From: Pseudomonadota bacterium
Lineage (GTDB): Bacteria > Pseudomonadota > Alphaproteobacteria > Sphingomonadales > Sphingomonadaceae
Direction of reading: 5' to 3'
DNA: 40,574 bases
Assembly: GCA_023436615.1 (NCBI GenBank)
Contig: JAEZIO010000023.1
Span: forward strand, 1-40,574
The notes below the pieces were generated by a model that saw nothing but the letters and a program-made list of their open reading frames with translations, searched no databases and was not told the DNA's origin. The position numbers were made by a program, and so were the translations under genes. Position 1 is the first letter of the stretch. Every line of letters begins with the position of its first letter. Positions 31,397-39,308 of the stretch are shown here, one piece after another.

Positions 31397-32065
31397 TCAT
31401 TTCCCCTTCGCGGCCAGCGCGGCCTTCATGGCTTCGAGCTCCGCATCGACCTTTTCCGATGACTTGAGCTCGGCAATCTCTTCTTCGAGGCTCTTCGGGC
31501 CGGTCATCCCAAGGGCCTCGGCCCGGCCTTCGGCAAAGTCCGCGCGGCGCTCCAGCACGTCGAACCGGCTGAACGCATCCTCCGTTCGATTGCCGTTGAC
31601 CAGCTCGCGAGCCTTGGCCCTGGTCACGGCGCTTTCGATGCGGTGAGCGATTGCGTTCTGGCGCGTGCGCGCTTCGCGCAGCTTGCTCTGAAGCTTGGCG
31701 ATATCCGCTTCGTAAGCCTTGAGCGTCTCGTCGAGCACGTTGATCTCTTCCTTCAGGCCGTCCGCCATGTCGGCCGCCTTCTGGCGCTCGATCAGCGCTG
31801 CCTTGGCGAGATCCTCGCGGTCCTTGCTGAGCGCGAGCTCGGCCTTTTCGGTCCAGCTCGTCTGAAGGTCCTGCAGGCGGGTGAGGGTCCGGCGCAGGTC
31901 CTTGCCGTCGGCAATCGTCTTGGCGGCGCTCGCGCGCACCTCGACGAGCGTCTCCTCCATCTCCAGGATGATCATGCGGATCATCCGAGCGGGGTCTTCG
32001 GCGCGATCGAGAAGCTCGGTCATGTTTGCCGCGAAGATGTCCCGCGTCCGGGAAAAAATGCTCAT
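31397..32065 (-). CDS. pspA: Phage shock protein A
   Basis: A 222-residue ESCRT-III-like coiled-coil protein that represses PspF in resting cells and polymerises on damaged inner membrane under stress. The family start is present: MSIFSRTRDIFAANMTELLD, then AEDPARMIRMIILEMEETLV. Long heptad helices with YEADIAKLQSKLREARTRQN follow, and the C-terminal helix ends in LEAMKAALAAKGK. The length is that of E. coli PspA. The 5' leader is about 35 nt if transcription starts 12 bases after the sigma-54 element. It is the first gene of the psp operon. Confidence 0.95.
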   Translation of the reverse strand: MSIFSRTRDIFAANMTELLDRAEDPARMIRMIILEMEETLVEVRASAAKTIADGKDLRRTLTRLQDLQTSWTEKAELALSKDREDLAKAALIERQKAADMADGLKEEINVLDETLKAYEADIAKLQSKLREARTRQNAIAHRIESAVTRAKARELVNGNRTEDAFSRFDVLERRADFAEGRAEALGMTGPKSLEEEIAELKSSEKVDAELEAMKAALAAKGK

Positions 32066-32111
32066 CTAAGCACTCCGATAGTCAATCCAGGGCCCTGTCG
32101 GTAGAATATCA

Positions 32112-32127
32112 TGCATGGTCCATGCCA
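32112..32127 (-). promoter_or_regulatory. Sigma-54 (-24/-12) promoter of the psp operon
   Basis: On the minus strand the sequence is TGGCATGGACCATGCA. It fits the sigma-54 consensus TGGCACG-N4-TTGCA with GG and GC at the required spacing (two mismatches). It points toward pspA, and the predicted start point near 32100 gives a short leader. Psp operons elsewhere use sigma-54 with PspF, so context supports it. Confidence 0.78.
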
Positions 32128-32199
32128 GTTTTCCGAAATGACGAGAAGCCGCCAAATCTGCGAAAAGCTGTCGTTCCGGCAAGCGAAATATCTTGCCAA

Positions 32200-32219
32200 T
32201 TGGTGGTATCTGCCACCAA
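32200..32219. promoter_or_regulatory. Palindrome in pspA-pspF gap, probable PspF enhancer site
   Basis: TTGGTGG (32200-32206) and CCACCAA (32213-32219) are perfect inverted arms with a 6-nt centre. The centre is about 110 nt upstream of the predicted pspA start point, the distance at which PspF-type enhancers act. It lies 30 nt before the pspF start codon, so binding could also autoregulate pspF. Confidence 0.6.
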
Positions 32220-32249
32220 CTGTCGGGCAGATTTTTCACCGGACGGACG

Positions 32250-33305
32250 ATGGAACGCAGCGAGACTTTCGTTGGTCAGAGCAATGCCGTTCTCGACGCG
32301 GTCGAGCGCGCCAGCCGCGCCGCCGCGCTCAACCGTCCCGTGCTCGTCATCGGCGAGCGCGGCACCGGCAAGGAGCTGATCGCCGAGCGCCTGCACCACC
32401 TGAGCCCGCGCTGGTCGGCGCCGCTGGTGGTGATGAACTGTGCAGCGCTTCCGGAAAGCCTGATCGAGGCGGAGCTGTTCGGGCATGAGGCCGGCAGCTT
32501 TACCGGAGCGACGAAGACGCGTCACGGCCGCTTCGAGGAGGCTGACGGCGGAACTTTGTTCCTGGACGAGCTCGCGACTCTTTCCGCGCCCGCGCAGGAC
32601 CGCCTGCTTCGCGCCGTCGAATATGGCGAGATCACGCGCATCGGCGCGTCGAAGCCCGTCTCCGTCGACGTGCGCATCGTGGCGGCGACGAACGAGCATC
32701 TTCCGACGCTCGTGGACCAGGGACGCTTTCGCGCTGACTTGCTCGACCGATTGTCGTTCGAGGTGATCACCTTGCCGCCGCTTCGCTCGCGGACCGGCGA
32801 CATTCCGCTGCTCGCCGAGCATTTCGGCCGGCGCATGGCGGTCGAACTGGATTGGCCGAACTGGCCGGGATTCAGTGCGCGGATCGTCGCCGAAATGGAG
32901 CGCTATTCGTGGCCAGGCAACGTCCGCGAGCTGCGCAATGTCGTCGAGCGCGCCGTCTACCGCTGGGAGGATTCGGAGCGCGCGATCGATTCTGTGCAAT
33001 TCGACCCGTTTCACTCGCCCTGGGCGCCGGCGACTGCGGTCTCGGCGGCCGCGACCGACGCCGCGGACGTCCCGGACGGTTCATTCGAGGGCGGCGCGGA
33101 AGACACGCCGGCGCAGCAGAGAGTCGAGGCCAATACCAGCGATTTCCGAGGTGCGGTCGACGCTTACGAGCGTGCGTTGCTGGAGGGCGCGCTGAAGCGC
33201 AACCGATTCAACCAGCGGGCAACCGCGGCTGCCATCGGGTTGAGCTACGACCAGCTCCGCCATGCGCTGAAGCGCCACAAGCTGCTCGACGCGGGCGCCC
33301 GCTGA
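32250..33305 (+). CDS. pspF: PspF, sigma-54 activator of the phage shock operon
   Basis: A 351-residue bacterial enhancer-binding protein without a receiver domain, as is typical of PspF, which is held inactive by PspA. The AAA+ domain has Walker A GERGTGKE (35-42), the sigma-54-contact loop GSFTGA (82-87; consensus GAFTGA), Walker B GGTLFLDE (100-107), and the later blocks FRADLLDRLSFEVITLPPLR and YSWPGNVRELRNVVERAVY. The C-terminal Fis-type helix-turn-helix is near 322-343 (NQRATAAAIGLSYDQLRHAL). The ATG at 32250 is chosen because residues immediately after it match PspF (SETFVGQSNAVLDAVERAS); the frame continues upstream into the regulatory region. Between AAA+ and HTH lies a variable acidic linker. 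Confidence 0.93.
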   Translation: MERSETFVGQSNAVLDAVERASRAAALNRPVLVIGERGTGKELIAERLHHLSPRWSAPLVVMNCAALPESLIEAELFGHEAGSFTGATKTRHGRFEEADGGTLFLDELATLSAPAQDRLLRAVEYGEITRIGASKPVSVDVRIVAATNEHLPTLVDQGRFRADLLDRLSFEVITLPPLRSRTGDIPLLAEHFGRRMAVELDWPNWPGFSARIVAEMERYSWPGNVRELRNVVERAVYRWEDSERAIDSVQFDPFHSPWAPATAVSAAATDAADVPDGSFEGGAEDTPAQQRVEANTSDFRGAVDAYERALLEGALKRNRFNQRATAAAIGLSYDQLRHALKRHKLLDAGAR

Positions 33306-33324
33306 GCGTCCGCGCGGCTGCCGG

Positions 33325-33903
33325 CTAGCGGAAGTTGGTCATCGACAGCAGCATCGGGATCGACAGCAGGACGTTCGTCCGCGACGCGATCAGCGCCGCC
33401 TTCGCCGCCTTGGCCTTCGCCGCATCGTCCGCCTCGACGATGCCCAGCACCTTCTTCTGCGCCGGCCAGATGATGAACCAGACGTTGAACGCCATGATCA
33501 GCGCCAGATAGACGCCCACCGAGAGCAGCCGGAAGCCTTCCTGGAAGGTCAGGACCTCCATCAGCTCGTGATAGGTATGCGCAAGGATGACGCCGGCGAG
33601 CACCGTGAGCGCGGCGGCCCAGCGGAAATAGAAAAGCGCCGGCGGAGCGATATGCTTGGTGACGCCCGGCTTCAGCTCGGCGGGGATTGCCGGCATGGCC
33701 GGCGTCTGCACGAAGTTGAAATAATAGAGCAGGCCGATCCACATGATTCCGAAGAAGACATGCAGCCACTGCATGACGCCGCTCGCGATTCCGAAGGACG
33801 AGACCCCCGGAGCGATCGCGTAATCGGGAAGCGCGATCAGGATTGCCGCCAGCCCGAAACCGACCAGGACCACCAGCCACAGATTCGCGAAAAACTTGTC
33901 CAT
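33325..33903 (-). CDS. PuuD-like membrane protein (urate-oxidase N-domain family)
   Basis: A 192-residue integral membrane protein with about five hydrophobic segments. The segment WLHVFFGIMWIGLLYYFNFVQ, the FYFRWAAALTVLAGVILAHT stretch and the last segment GVYLALIMAFNVWFIIWPAQK match the membrane domain of PuuD, a membrane-bound urate hydroxylase. Full-length PuuD has a cytochrome c domain after this region; here it is missing and no CxxCH is present. Urate oxidation by this protein alone is therefore doubtful. It has several His in membrane segments that could bind heme. The gene converges with pspF and is divergent from sodB. Confidence 0.75.
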   Translation of the reverse strand: MDKFFANLWLVVLVGFGLAAILIALPDYAIAPGVSSFGIASGVMQWLHVFFGIMWIGLLYYFNFVQTPAMPAIPAELKPGVTKHIAPPALFYFRWAAALTVLAGVILAHTYHELMEVLTFQEGFRLLSVGVYLALIMAFNVWFIIWPAQKKVLGIVEADDAAKAKAAKAALIASRTNVLLSIPMLLSMTNFR

Positions 33904-34053
33904 CTTCCGTCCCCCTAAGCGTGGCGAAGCTCGCCCCAGGGCTGTTGTTACGGCTGCGCACGGGGTGAGGGCAAGTATCTGCGAAGCGCGGCGCGGACCT
34001 TTCGGGGGTGCTCGTCCGTTCCCATTGCATCACCCCAACCTATGAGGAGAGAC

Positions 34054-34722
34054 ATGGCTTTTCAGTTGCCCGAGCTTCCGTACGCGCGCGATGCGCTCCA
34101 CCCCCACATGTCGGCCGAGACGCTCGATTTTCACTACGGCAAGCATCACAAGGCCTATGTCACCAAGACCAACGAGCTGCTTGGCGCGACCGGCGGGGGC
34201 GGCTCGCTGATCGAAGTGGTTCGGCAGGCTCGCGACAGCGGCAATGCCAAGCTGTTCAACAATGCGGCGCAGATCTGGAACCACAGCTTCTTCTGGCAGT
34301 GCCTGGCGCCCGCCCAGGGCCAGAAGCCGGAAGGCCGGCTACTTCGAATGATCGAGGAGAGCTTCGGAAGCGCTGAAGCCATGCTCAAGGCGCTGCACGA
34401 GGAAGCGGTCAACCATTTCGCGAGCGGCTGGGCCTGGCTGGTCCTCGATGGGGACAAGCTCGCGATCACGTCACTCCACGACGCCGACACGCCGCTGGTG
34501 CACGAGGGCATGAAGCCGCTCTTCACGCTCGATGTGTGGGAGCATGCTTATTACATCGACTATCGCAACGAGCGCCCGCGGTTTGCTGACAGCGTCCTGT
34601 CGAACATCGTCAACTGGGACTTCGTCGAGCGGAACCTCGATGGGGAAGGGGCGGCGCGCGCCGACCAGGAGACAGCGTCGGAGACGATGGCCGATCAGCG
34701 GGAGGAGGAAAAGGCGGAGTAG
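34054..34722 (+). CDS. sodB: Superoxide dismutase, Fe type
   Basis: A 222-residue cytoplasmic enzyme converting superoxide to O2 and H2O2. Metal ligands are H27 (LDFHYGKHHKAYV), H77 (AAQIWNHSFFW), D160 and H164 (TLDVWEHAYYIDY). The residues around them (NHSFFW, AQIWN) favour iron. The ATG at 34054 follows GAGGAGA; an in-frame ATG four codons earlier overlaps that ribosome site. The C-terminal 25 residues are an acidic Glu-rich tail not usual in SodB. No signal peptide is present. The upstream gap has no regulator site I can identify. Confidence 0.95.
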   Translation: MAFQLPELPYARDALHPHMSAETLDFHYGKHHKAYVTKTNELLGATGGGGSLIEVVRQARDSGNAKLFNNAAQIWNHSFFWQCLAPAQGQKPEGRLLRMIEESFGSAEAMLKALHEEAVNHFASGWAWLVLDGDKLAITSLHDADTPLVHEGMKPLFTLDVWEHAYYIDYRNERPRFADSVLSNIVNWDFVERNLDGEGAARADQETASETMADQREEEKAE

Positions 34723-34733
34723 CCTGTCCTGAC

Positions 34734-34815
34734 GTCATTGCGAGCGTAGCGAAGCAATCCAGGAGGCCGCCTGGAGCCGGTGGATTGCTTCGTCGCGTAC
34801 GCTCGTCGCAATAAC
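34734..34815. repeat. Palindromic intergenic repeat (GTCATTGCGAGCGTAGCGAAG type)
   Basis: The left arm (34734-34761) has GTCATTGCGAGCGTAGCGAA and GCAATCCA. The right arm (34781-34815) is its imperfect reverse complement. The arms are separated by about 20 nt. It can fold into a long hairpin between convergent sodB and the ABC permease gene. I recognise this as an abundant dispersed repeat of alphaproteobacterial genomes; it may act as a bidirectional transcript end. Confidence 0.75.
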
Positions 34816-34819
34816 GAAA

Positions 34820-35581
34820 CTATTGTTTGAGCCGATAGCCGGTCCTGAACATCCAGGCGATCACGCTCATGCACACGGCGATGATCGCCCCGGTCACGAG
34901 CACCGACGACCACAAAGGCACGTCCGACACGGAGTAGAAGCTCCAGCGGAACCCGCTGATGACGTGGACGATAGGATTGAAGAGAGTGACGGTTCGCCAC
35001 GGCTCGGGAAGCGCGTTTATCGAGTAGAAGGCGCCGCCGAGGAAGGTCAGCGGCGTGATGATCATCATCGGGATGATCTGCAGCTGCTCGAAATTCTGCG
35101 CCCAGATGCCGATGGCAAACCCGAACAGGCAAAAGCCCGCGGTGATCGCGACCAGGAACAGCAGCATCGCGATCGGATGATCCACGCGAACCTCCACGAA
35201 GAGATAGGCGGTGGCGAGCGTGACGAGCGCAAGGATGACCGACTTGGTGACCGCGGCGCCCACATAAGCGGTCACGGCCTCCAGGCTCGAGATCGGCGCT
35301 GACAGAAGTTCGTAGATCGTGCCGGTAAACTTCGGAAAATAAATGCCGAAGCTCGCATTGAAGATGGACTGCATGAAAACGGAGAGAAGGGTCAGCCCCG
35401 GCACGATGAAGGCGCCGTAGCTGACGCCTTCCATCGCCGTCATCCGCGAGCCCAGGGCCGAGCCGAAGACCACGAAATAGAGCGCGGTCGTGATCACCGG
35501 CGTGATCAGGCTCTGCCACAGGGTCCGCCCCCAGCGCGCCATCTCGAACCGATAGATGGCGTTGATGCCGTGCAGGTTCAT
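34820..35581 (-). CDS. ABC-2 type transporter permease
   Basis: A 253-residue permease with six membrane segments, the partner of the ATPase encoded just upstream. The N-terminal MNLHGINAIYRFEMARWGRT and the signature region IIPMMIITPLTFLGGAFYSI, then LPEPWRTVTLFNPIVHVISG, are typical of the ABC-2/NodJ-YadH branch. This branch exports glycans, drugs or hemin-like molecules. The ATG at 35581 begins the homologous region; the frame is open 26 codons further into a repeat element, which is not family-like. The substrate cannot be named. Confidence 0.88.
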   Translation of the reverse strand: MNLHGINAIYRFEMARWGRTLWQSLITPVITTALYFVVFGSALGSRMTAMEGVSYGAFIVPGLTLLSVFMQSIFNASFGIYFPKFTGTIYELLSAPISSLEAVTAYVGAAVTKSVILALVTLATAYLFVEVRVDHPIAMLLFLVAITAGFCLFGFAIGIWAQNFEQLQIIPMMIITPLTFLGGAFYSINALPEPWRTVTLFNPIVHVISGFRWSFYSVSDVPLWSSVLVTGAIIAVCMSVIAWMFRTGYRLKQ

Positions 35582-35592
35582 GCGGCGTCCCC

Positions 35593-35682
35593 GTTCGTGC
35601 TGAGCGGAGCGGAGCGTAGTCGAAGCGCGCGGGCTCCGCCGCCCTTCGACCTCGGCCATTCTGGCCTGCGCCCAGGACGAAC
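35593..35682. repeat. Imperfect palindromic repeat (GTTCGTGCTGAGC...GGACGAAC type)
   Basis: The left arm (35593-35625) reads GTTCGTGCTGAGC then TAGTCGAAG. The right arm (35642-35682) contains CCTTCGAC and ends GGACGAAC. They pair imperfectly, with a small inner hairpin GGCCATTCTGGCC. This type of repeat is common in proteobacterial intergenic regions. It separates the ATPase and permease genes, which are otherwise an operon. Confidence 0.65.
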
Positions 35683-35690
35683 GAAATCCA

Positions 35691-36632
35691 TCATGCCGGC
35701 TCCTTCGGCCGATGCACGAGCTCGACGAAAATGTCCTCGAGGCTCGACTGGTGGGTGGACAGGTCCTTGTACTGGATGCCGAGCTCGGAGAGCCGCCGCA
35801 TCAGCGATGCAATGCCCGTGCGCTCGGCGTGGCTGTCGAATTCATAGCACAGCACGTTGCCGTCCTGCTCGAGCCGGAGGGTCCAGTCGGCCAGCTCCGC
35901 CGGAATCCCGGGGAGCGGATCGGCCAGCACGATATCGAGCGTCTTTCGGCCCATCCTCGTCATCAGCGAGCGCTTGTCGTCGACGGCGATCAGCTCGCCG
36001 CGGCTGATGACGCCGACGCGGTCGGCCATCTCCTCGGCTTCCTCGATATAATGGGTGGTGAGGATGATCGTGGTGCCGTCGTCGCGCAGCTTGCGCACGA
36101 GGTCCCACATGTCGCGGCGAAGCTCGACGTCGACGCCGGCCGTCGGCTCGTCGAGGAACAGGATCGCGGGCTCGTGGCTCAGCGCCTTGGCGATCATGAC
36201 CCGGCGTTTCATGCCGCCCGACAGCGGCATCATGATGGTCTTGCGCTTGTCCCACAGCGACAATCGCTTCAGCAGATCTTGGATATAGGCGGCGTCGGGC
36301 GCCTTTCCGTACAGGCCGCGCGAGAAGTTGACGGTGCGCCACACCGGCTCGAATGCCTCGGTAGTCAGCTCCTGCGGGACCAGCCCGATGCACTCGCGGG
36401 CGTGGCGGAAATCGGACTGCCAGTTACGGCCGTTCACCAGCACTTCGCCGCCCGTCGGAGTCACGATGCCGCAAATGATATTGATGAGCGTCGTCTTGCC
36501 CGCGCCGTTGGGACCCAGAAGCGCGAAAATTTCGCCGCGCTGGATGTCGAGGTCGATCGGCTTGAGGGCCTCGACGCCGGTTCCATACACCTTGGTCAGT
36601 CCCCGCACGCTGAGGATCGCCTCGCCGCTCAT
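35691..36632 (-). CDS. ABC transporter ATP-binding protein
   Basis: A 313-residue ATPase subunit for the adjacent ABC-2 permease. Walker A is GPNGAGKTT, the Q-loop is near LVPQELTTEAFEPV, the signature is LSGGMKRRVMIAKALSHEP, Walker B is ILFLDEPTAGVD, and the H-loop is TTHYIEEAEE. The C-terminal 90 residues after the ATPase core (MTRMGRKTLDIVLADPLPG onward) match the extension seen in YadG-type ATPases. The start ATG overlaps the ispZ stop by four bases. The permease gene follows across a 109-nt gap holding a palindromic repeat. Confidence 0.92.
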   Translation of the reverse strand: MSGEAILSVRGLTKVYGTGVEALKPIDLDIQRGEIFALLGPNGAGKTTLINIICGIVTPTGGEVLVNGRNWQSDFRHARECIGLVPQELTTEAFEPVWRTVNFSRGLYGKAPDAAYIQDLLKRLSLWDKRKTIMMPLSGGMKRRVMIAKALSHEPAILFLDEPTAGVDVELRRDMWDLVRKLRDDGTTIILTTHYIEEAEEMADRVGVISRGELIAVDDKRSLMTRMGRKTLDIVLADPLPGIPAELADWTLRLEQDGNVLCYEFDSHAERTGIASLMRRLSELGIQYKDLSTHQSSLEDIFVELVHRPKEPA

Positions 36633-37243
36633 TCGACCGGCCCCGGCTCGGCGGGCGTCGCTTCCTCACGGTTCAGGCCGTGGCGAAGCAGCATCGGGAT
36701 ATTGGCCGCCGCGAACAGGAAGGTGAGGGGGATCGCGCCCCAAAGCTTGAAGCCGATCCAGAAATCGGTCGAGCTGTTGCGCCACACCGCTTCATTCAGC
36801 GCGGCAAGGAACAGGAAGAACAGCGCCCAGTTGCGAGTCAGCTTGCGCCAGCCTTCTACGTCGAGCCCTGGATAGGCGGTGCCGAGCACCATCTTGAGCA
36901 GCGACTTGCCCTTGAGCAGGCCAAAGCCGAGCAGCGCTGCGACGAAGAGATAATAGAGGGTCGGCTTCACCTTGATGAAGGTCTCGTCGTGGAGCCACAG
37001 GGTCACTCCGCCCATGATCACGACGAGCACGCCGGAAAACCAAAGCATCGGCGATATCCGTCGGAACCGGATCGCCGAATAGATCATCGCCGCTACCATC
37101 GCGGCCATGAAAGCGCCCGTCGCCACGAAGACCTTGAGAGCCGCCGGCACGGGGGCGAAGAAATTTGCTGCGAAAAAGACGAGCAAGGGCCCGACGTCGA
37201 TCAGCAGCTGCGATCCGCCGCCCGGCTCCCGGCGCGCGCTCAT
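36629..37243 (-). CDS. ispZ: Inner membrane-spanning protein YciB (septation protein IspZ)
   Basis: A 204-residue protein with about five membrane segments, required in some bacteria for normal septation and envelope integrity. Family blocks are LLIDVGPLLVFFAANFF at the start, then YSAIRFRRISPMLWFSGVLV, VVIMGGVTLWLHDETFIKVK, PTLYYLFVAALLGFGLLKGK, and the final WRNSSTDFWIGFKLWGAIPL. The C-terminus is a short polar tail. Its start overlaps the ftsY stop as ATGA and its end overlaps the ATPase gene the same way. Confidence 0.93.
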   Translation of the reverse strand: MSARREPGGGSQLLIDVGPLLVFFAANFFAPVPAALKVFVATGAFMAAMVAAMIYSAIRFRRISPMLWFSGVLVVIMGGVTLWLHDETFIKVKPTLYYLFVAALLGFGLLKGKSLLKMVLGTAYPGLDVEGWRKLTRNWALFFLFLAALNEAVWRNSSTDFWIGFKLWGAIPLTFLFAAANIPMLLRHGLNREEATPAEPGPVE

Positions 37244-38157
37244 TCGGGCGCAAGCCCCGCGATTGCCCGCGCAACCGCGCGCGGATCGAATGGCCGCAGA
37301 TCGTCCGCCTGCTCTCCCACGCCTATCGCATGGATCGGCAGGCCGAACCGCTCGGCCGCGGCGACCAGCACGCCGCCGCGCGCGGTACCGTCGAGCTTGG
37401 TCATGATGAGGCCGGTCACGTTCGCCGTCTCACGGAACACCTCGACCTGGGCGAGCGCGTTCTGGCCGGTGGTCGCGTCGAGCACGAGAAGGACATCGTG
37501 CGGCGCTTCCGGGTTGAGGCGCCCGAGCACGCGGCGGATCTTGGCAAGCTCCTCCATCAGGTGGGTCTTGTTCTGCATACGCCCCGCGGTGTCGACCACC
37601 AGCACGTCGATTCCCTGGGCCGTCGCCTGCTTGACGCCGTCGAAGACGAGACCCGCGGGGTCGCCGCCTTCCTTGCCCGAGATGACGGGCGCGCCGATGC
37701 GCTCGCCCCAGATCTGGAGCTGCTCGATCGCCGCCGCGCGGAAGGTGTCGCCCGCGCACAGCAGCACGCCGTAATCCTGCTCCTTGAGCCAGTGTCCGAG
37801 CTTGCCGATCGTGGTGGTCTTGCCCGAGCCGTTGACGCCGATCACCAGAAGCACGTGCGGGCGCGGGAAACCCCAGATTTCCAGCGGCTTGGCAACGGGA
37901 GCTAAGATCTTTTCGATCTCTTCCGCGAGAATCGAGCGAAGGCCGCGCTCATCCAGCCGCTCGAACTTCTGGCGAGCGATCGCGTCGCGGATCCGGTGCG
38001 ACGCTTCGGGCCCTATGTCGGAGGCGATCAGCGCTTCCTCGATATCGTCGAGGGTTGCGGTGTCCAGCGCTGCCCGGCTCGCCAGCCCCGTGAGGTTGTC
38101 GGCAAGCTTGTCCGCGGTCTTGGCGAAGCCGCCGCGCAGGCGGTCGAGCCAGCTCAC
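37240..38157 (-). CDS. ftsY: Signal recognition particle receptor FtsY
   Basis: A 305-residue SRP GTPase that receives ribosome-nascent-chain complexes at the inner membrane. The N domain has ASRAALDTATLDDIEEALI. The G domain has G1 GVNGSGKTTT (107-116), the SRP-specific GDTFRAAAIEQLQIWGER, G3 VVDTAGRMQNKTHLMEEL, G4 TKLDGTARGG, and the closing GVGEQADDLRPFDPRAVARA. The long acidic A domain of E. coli FtsY is absent; only an amphipathic start SWLDRLRGGFAKTADKLADN remains, as in other alphaproteobacteria. It overlaps mtaB and ispZ by four bases each. Confidence 0.96.
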   Translation of the reverse strand: MSWLDRLRGGFAKTADKLADNLTGLASRAALDTATLDDIEEALIASDIGPEASHRIRDAIARQKFERLDERGLRSILAEEIEKILAPVAKPLEIWGFPRPHVLLVIGVNGSGKTTTIGKLGHWLKEQDYGVLLCAGDTFRAAAIEQLQIWGERIGAPVISGKEGGDPAGLVFDGVKQATAQGIDVLVVDTAGRMQNKTHLMEELAKIRRVLGRLNPEAPHDVLLVLDATTGQNALAQVEVFRETANVTGLIMTKLDGTARGGVLVAAAERFGLPIHAIGVGEQADDLRPFDPRAVARAIAGLAPE

Positions 38158-39308
38158 TCCTTCGCTCCGAGCAGATTGTCACCGTCGCGGCTCGCAATCC
38201 GCACTTGGCAGAGGTCGCCGCGCTGGGCGCCGGGCACCGCCACCGGCGCAAAGCCGTCGCTATGGCCCTTGCTGCCGCTTTCGACGAGCACTGCCTGCAC
38301 GGAGCCCACGAGGCTGTCGAGCCAGGCGCGACGGCGCCTCGAAGCAGCGTCGCGCAGCCGCGCCGCGCGCGCCTTCACAAGCTCGAGCGCGAACTGCGGC
38401 ATGCGGGCCGCCGGCGTGTTCGGACGCGGCGAGAAGGGGAAGACATGTGCTGCCACCACGTCGCAATCATCAAGAAGTTTCAGCGTGTTGACCGCCATAT
38501 CTTCAGATTCGGTGGGAAATCCCGCGATCAGGTCGGCGCCGATCGTCGCGTCCGGCCGCACGGACTTGATGCGAGCAACGGCCGCAATCGCCTCGGCACG
38601 GCTGTGGCGGCGCTTCATCCGCTTCAGGATCAGGTCGTCGCCCGCCTGCAGCGATAGATGGAAGTGCGGCATGAGCCGATCGTCCGGCAGCAGCTCGTAG
38701 AGGGCGGGGTCGATCTCGATGCTGTCGAGTGACGATAACCGCAGGCGGTTCAGCCGCGGCTCGGCCGCGAGCAGCCGCTGGCAAAGCTTTCCGAGTCCAT
38801 CCCGATAATCCGTAATGTCGACGCCGGTGAGCACGATCTCCTTCGCGCCGCGGTCGAGCTCCATCGCCACCGCATCGCGAACGGCTTCGAATGGCAGCGA
38901 CACGCTTGGGCCGCGCGCCTGCCAGATCGAGCAGAAGGTGCAGCGGTGATCGCATCCGTTCTGGACCGCGACGAAGCTGCGCACGCGCGAATGCGAGCCG
39001 GCAGCCACTGACGTCATGCCGCCAAAGGCCCGCAGCTTCCCGGCATTGCCAACCACTCGCGCCACCTCGGGCATCGCCTCGAACGAAGCGCGGTCTAGCT
39101 CGGCAGCGCAGCCGGTGACGAGGATTCCAGCGTCCGGGCGCCGGCGGCGCGCCCTGCGGATGGCCTGGCGCGTCTGGCGAACAGCCTCGTTGGTGACGGC
39201 GCAGCTGTTGACGATGACCCACGGCTCACCGGCCGGAACCGACCGTGCGATAGTTTCCGCCTCGGCGAAGTTGAGGCGGCAGCCGAGACTTATCGCTTCG
39301 ACGCTCAT
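38154..39308 (-). CDS. mtaB: tRNA t6A37 methylthiotransferase MtaB
   Basis: A 384-residue radical-SAM enzyme that adds a methylthio group to t6A37 in tRNAs reading ANN codons. The N-terminal MTTase domain supplies cluster Cys at C10, C36 and C67 (SLGCRLN, VNSCAVT, VTGCAA). The radical-SAM triad is C119, C123 and C126 in QNGCDHRCTFCSIWQARG. Further blocks are LTGVDITDYRDGLG, MPHFHLSLQAGDDLILKRMK and LIAGFPTESED. A TRAM-like C-terminus (SLVGSVQAVLVES) follows. The VTNEAVRQTRQAIRRARR context separates it from MiaB and RimO. It overlaps dapF and ftsY. Confidence 0.93.
   Translation of the reverse strand: MSVEAISLGCRLNFAEAETIARSVPAGEPWVIVNSCAVTNEAVRQTRQAIRRARRRRPDAGILVTGCAAELDRASFEAMPEVARVVGNAGKLRAFGGMTSVAAGSHSRVRSFVAVQNGCDHRCTFCSIWQARGPSVSLPFEAVRDAVAMELDRGAKEIVLTGVDITDYRDGLGKLCQRLLAAEPRLNRLRLSSLDSIEIDPALYELLPDDRLMPHFHLSLQAGDDLILKRMKRRHSRAEAIAAVARIKSVRPDATIGADLIAGFPTESEDMAVNTLKLLDDCDVVAAHVFPFSPRPNTPAARMPQFALELVKARAARLRDAASRRRRAWLDSLVGSVQAVLVESGSKGHSDGFAPVAVPGAQRGDLCQVRIASRDGDNLLGAKE

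Noticed and set aside
32179..32199. Alternative sigma-54 element on the minus strand (TTGGCAAGATATTTCGCTTGC)
   Set aside because: The GG-to-GC spacing is one base off and the -12 part is poor; the element at 32112-32127 fits better.
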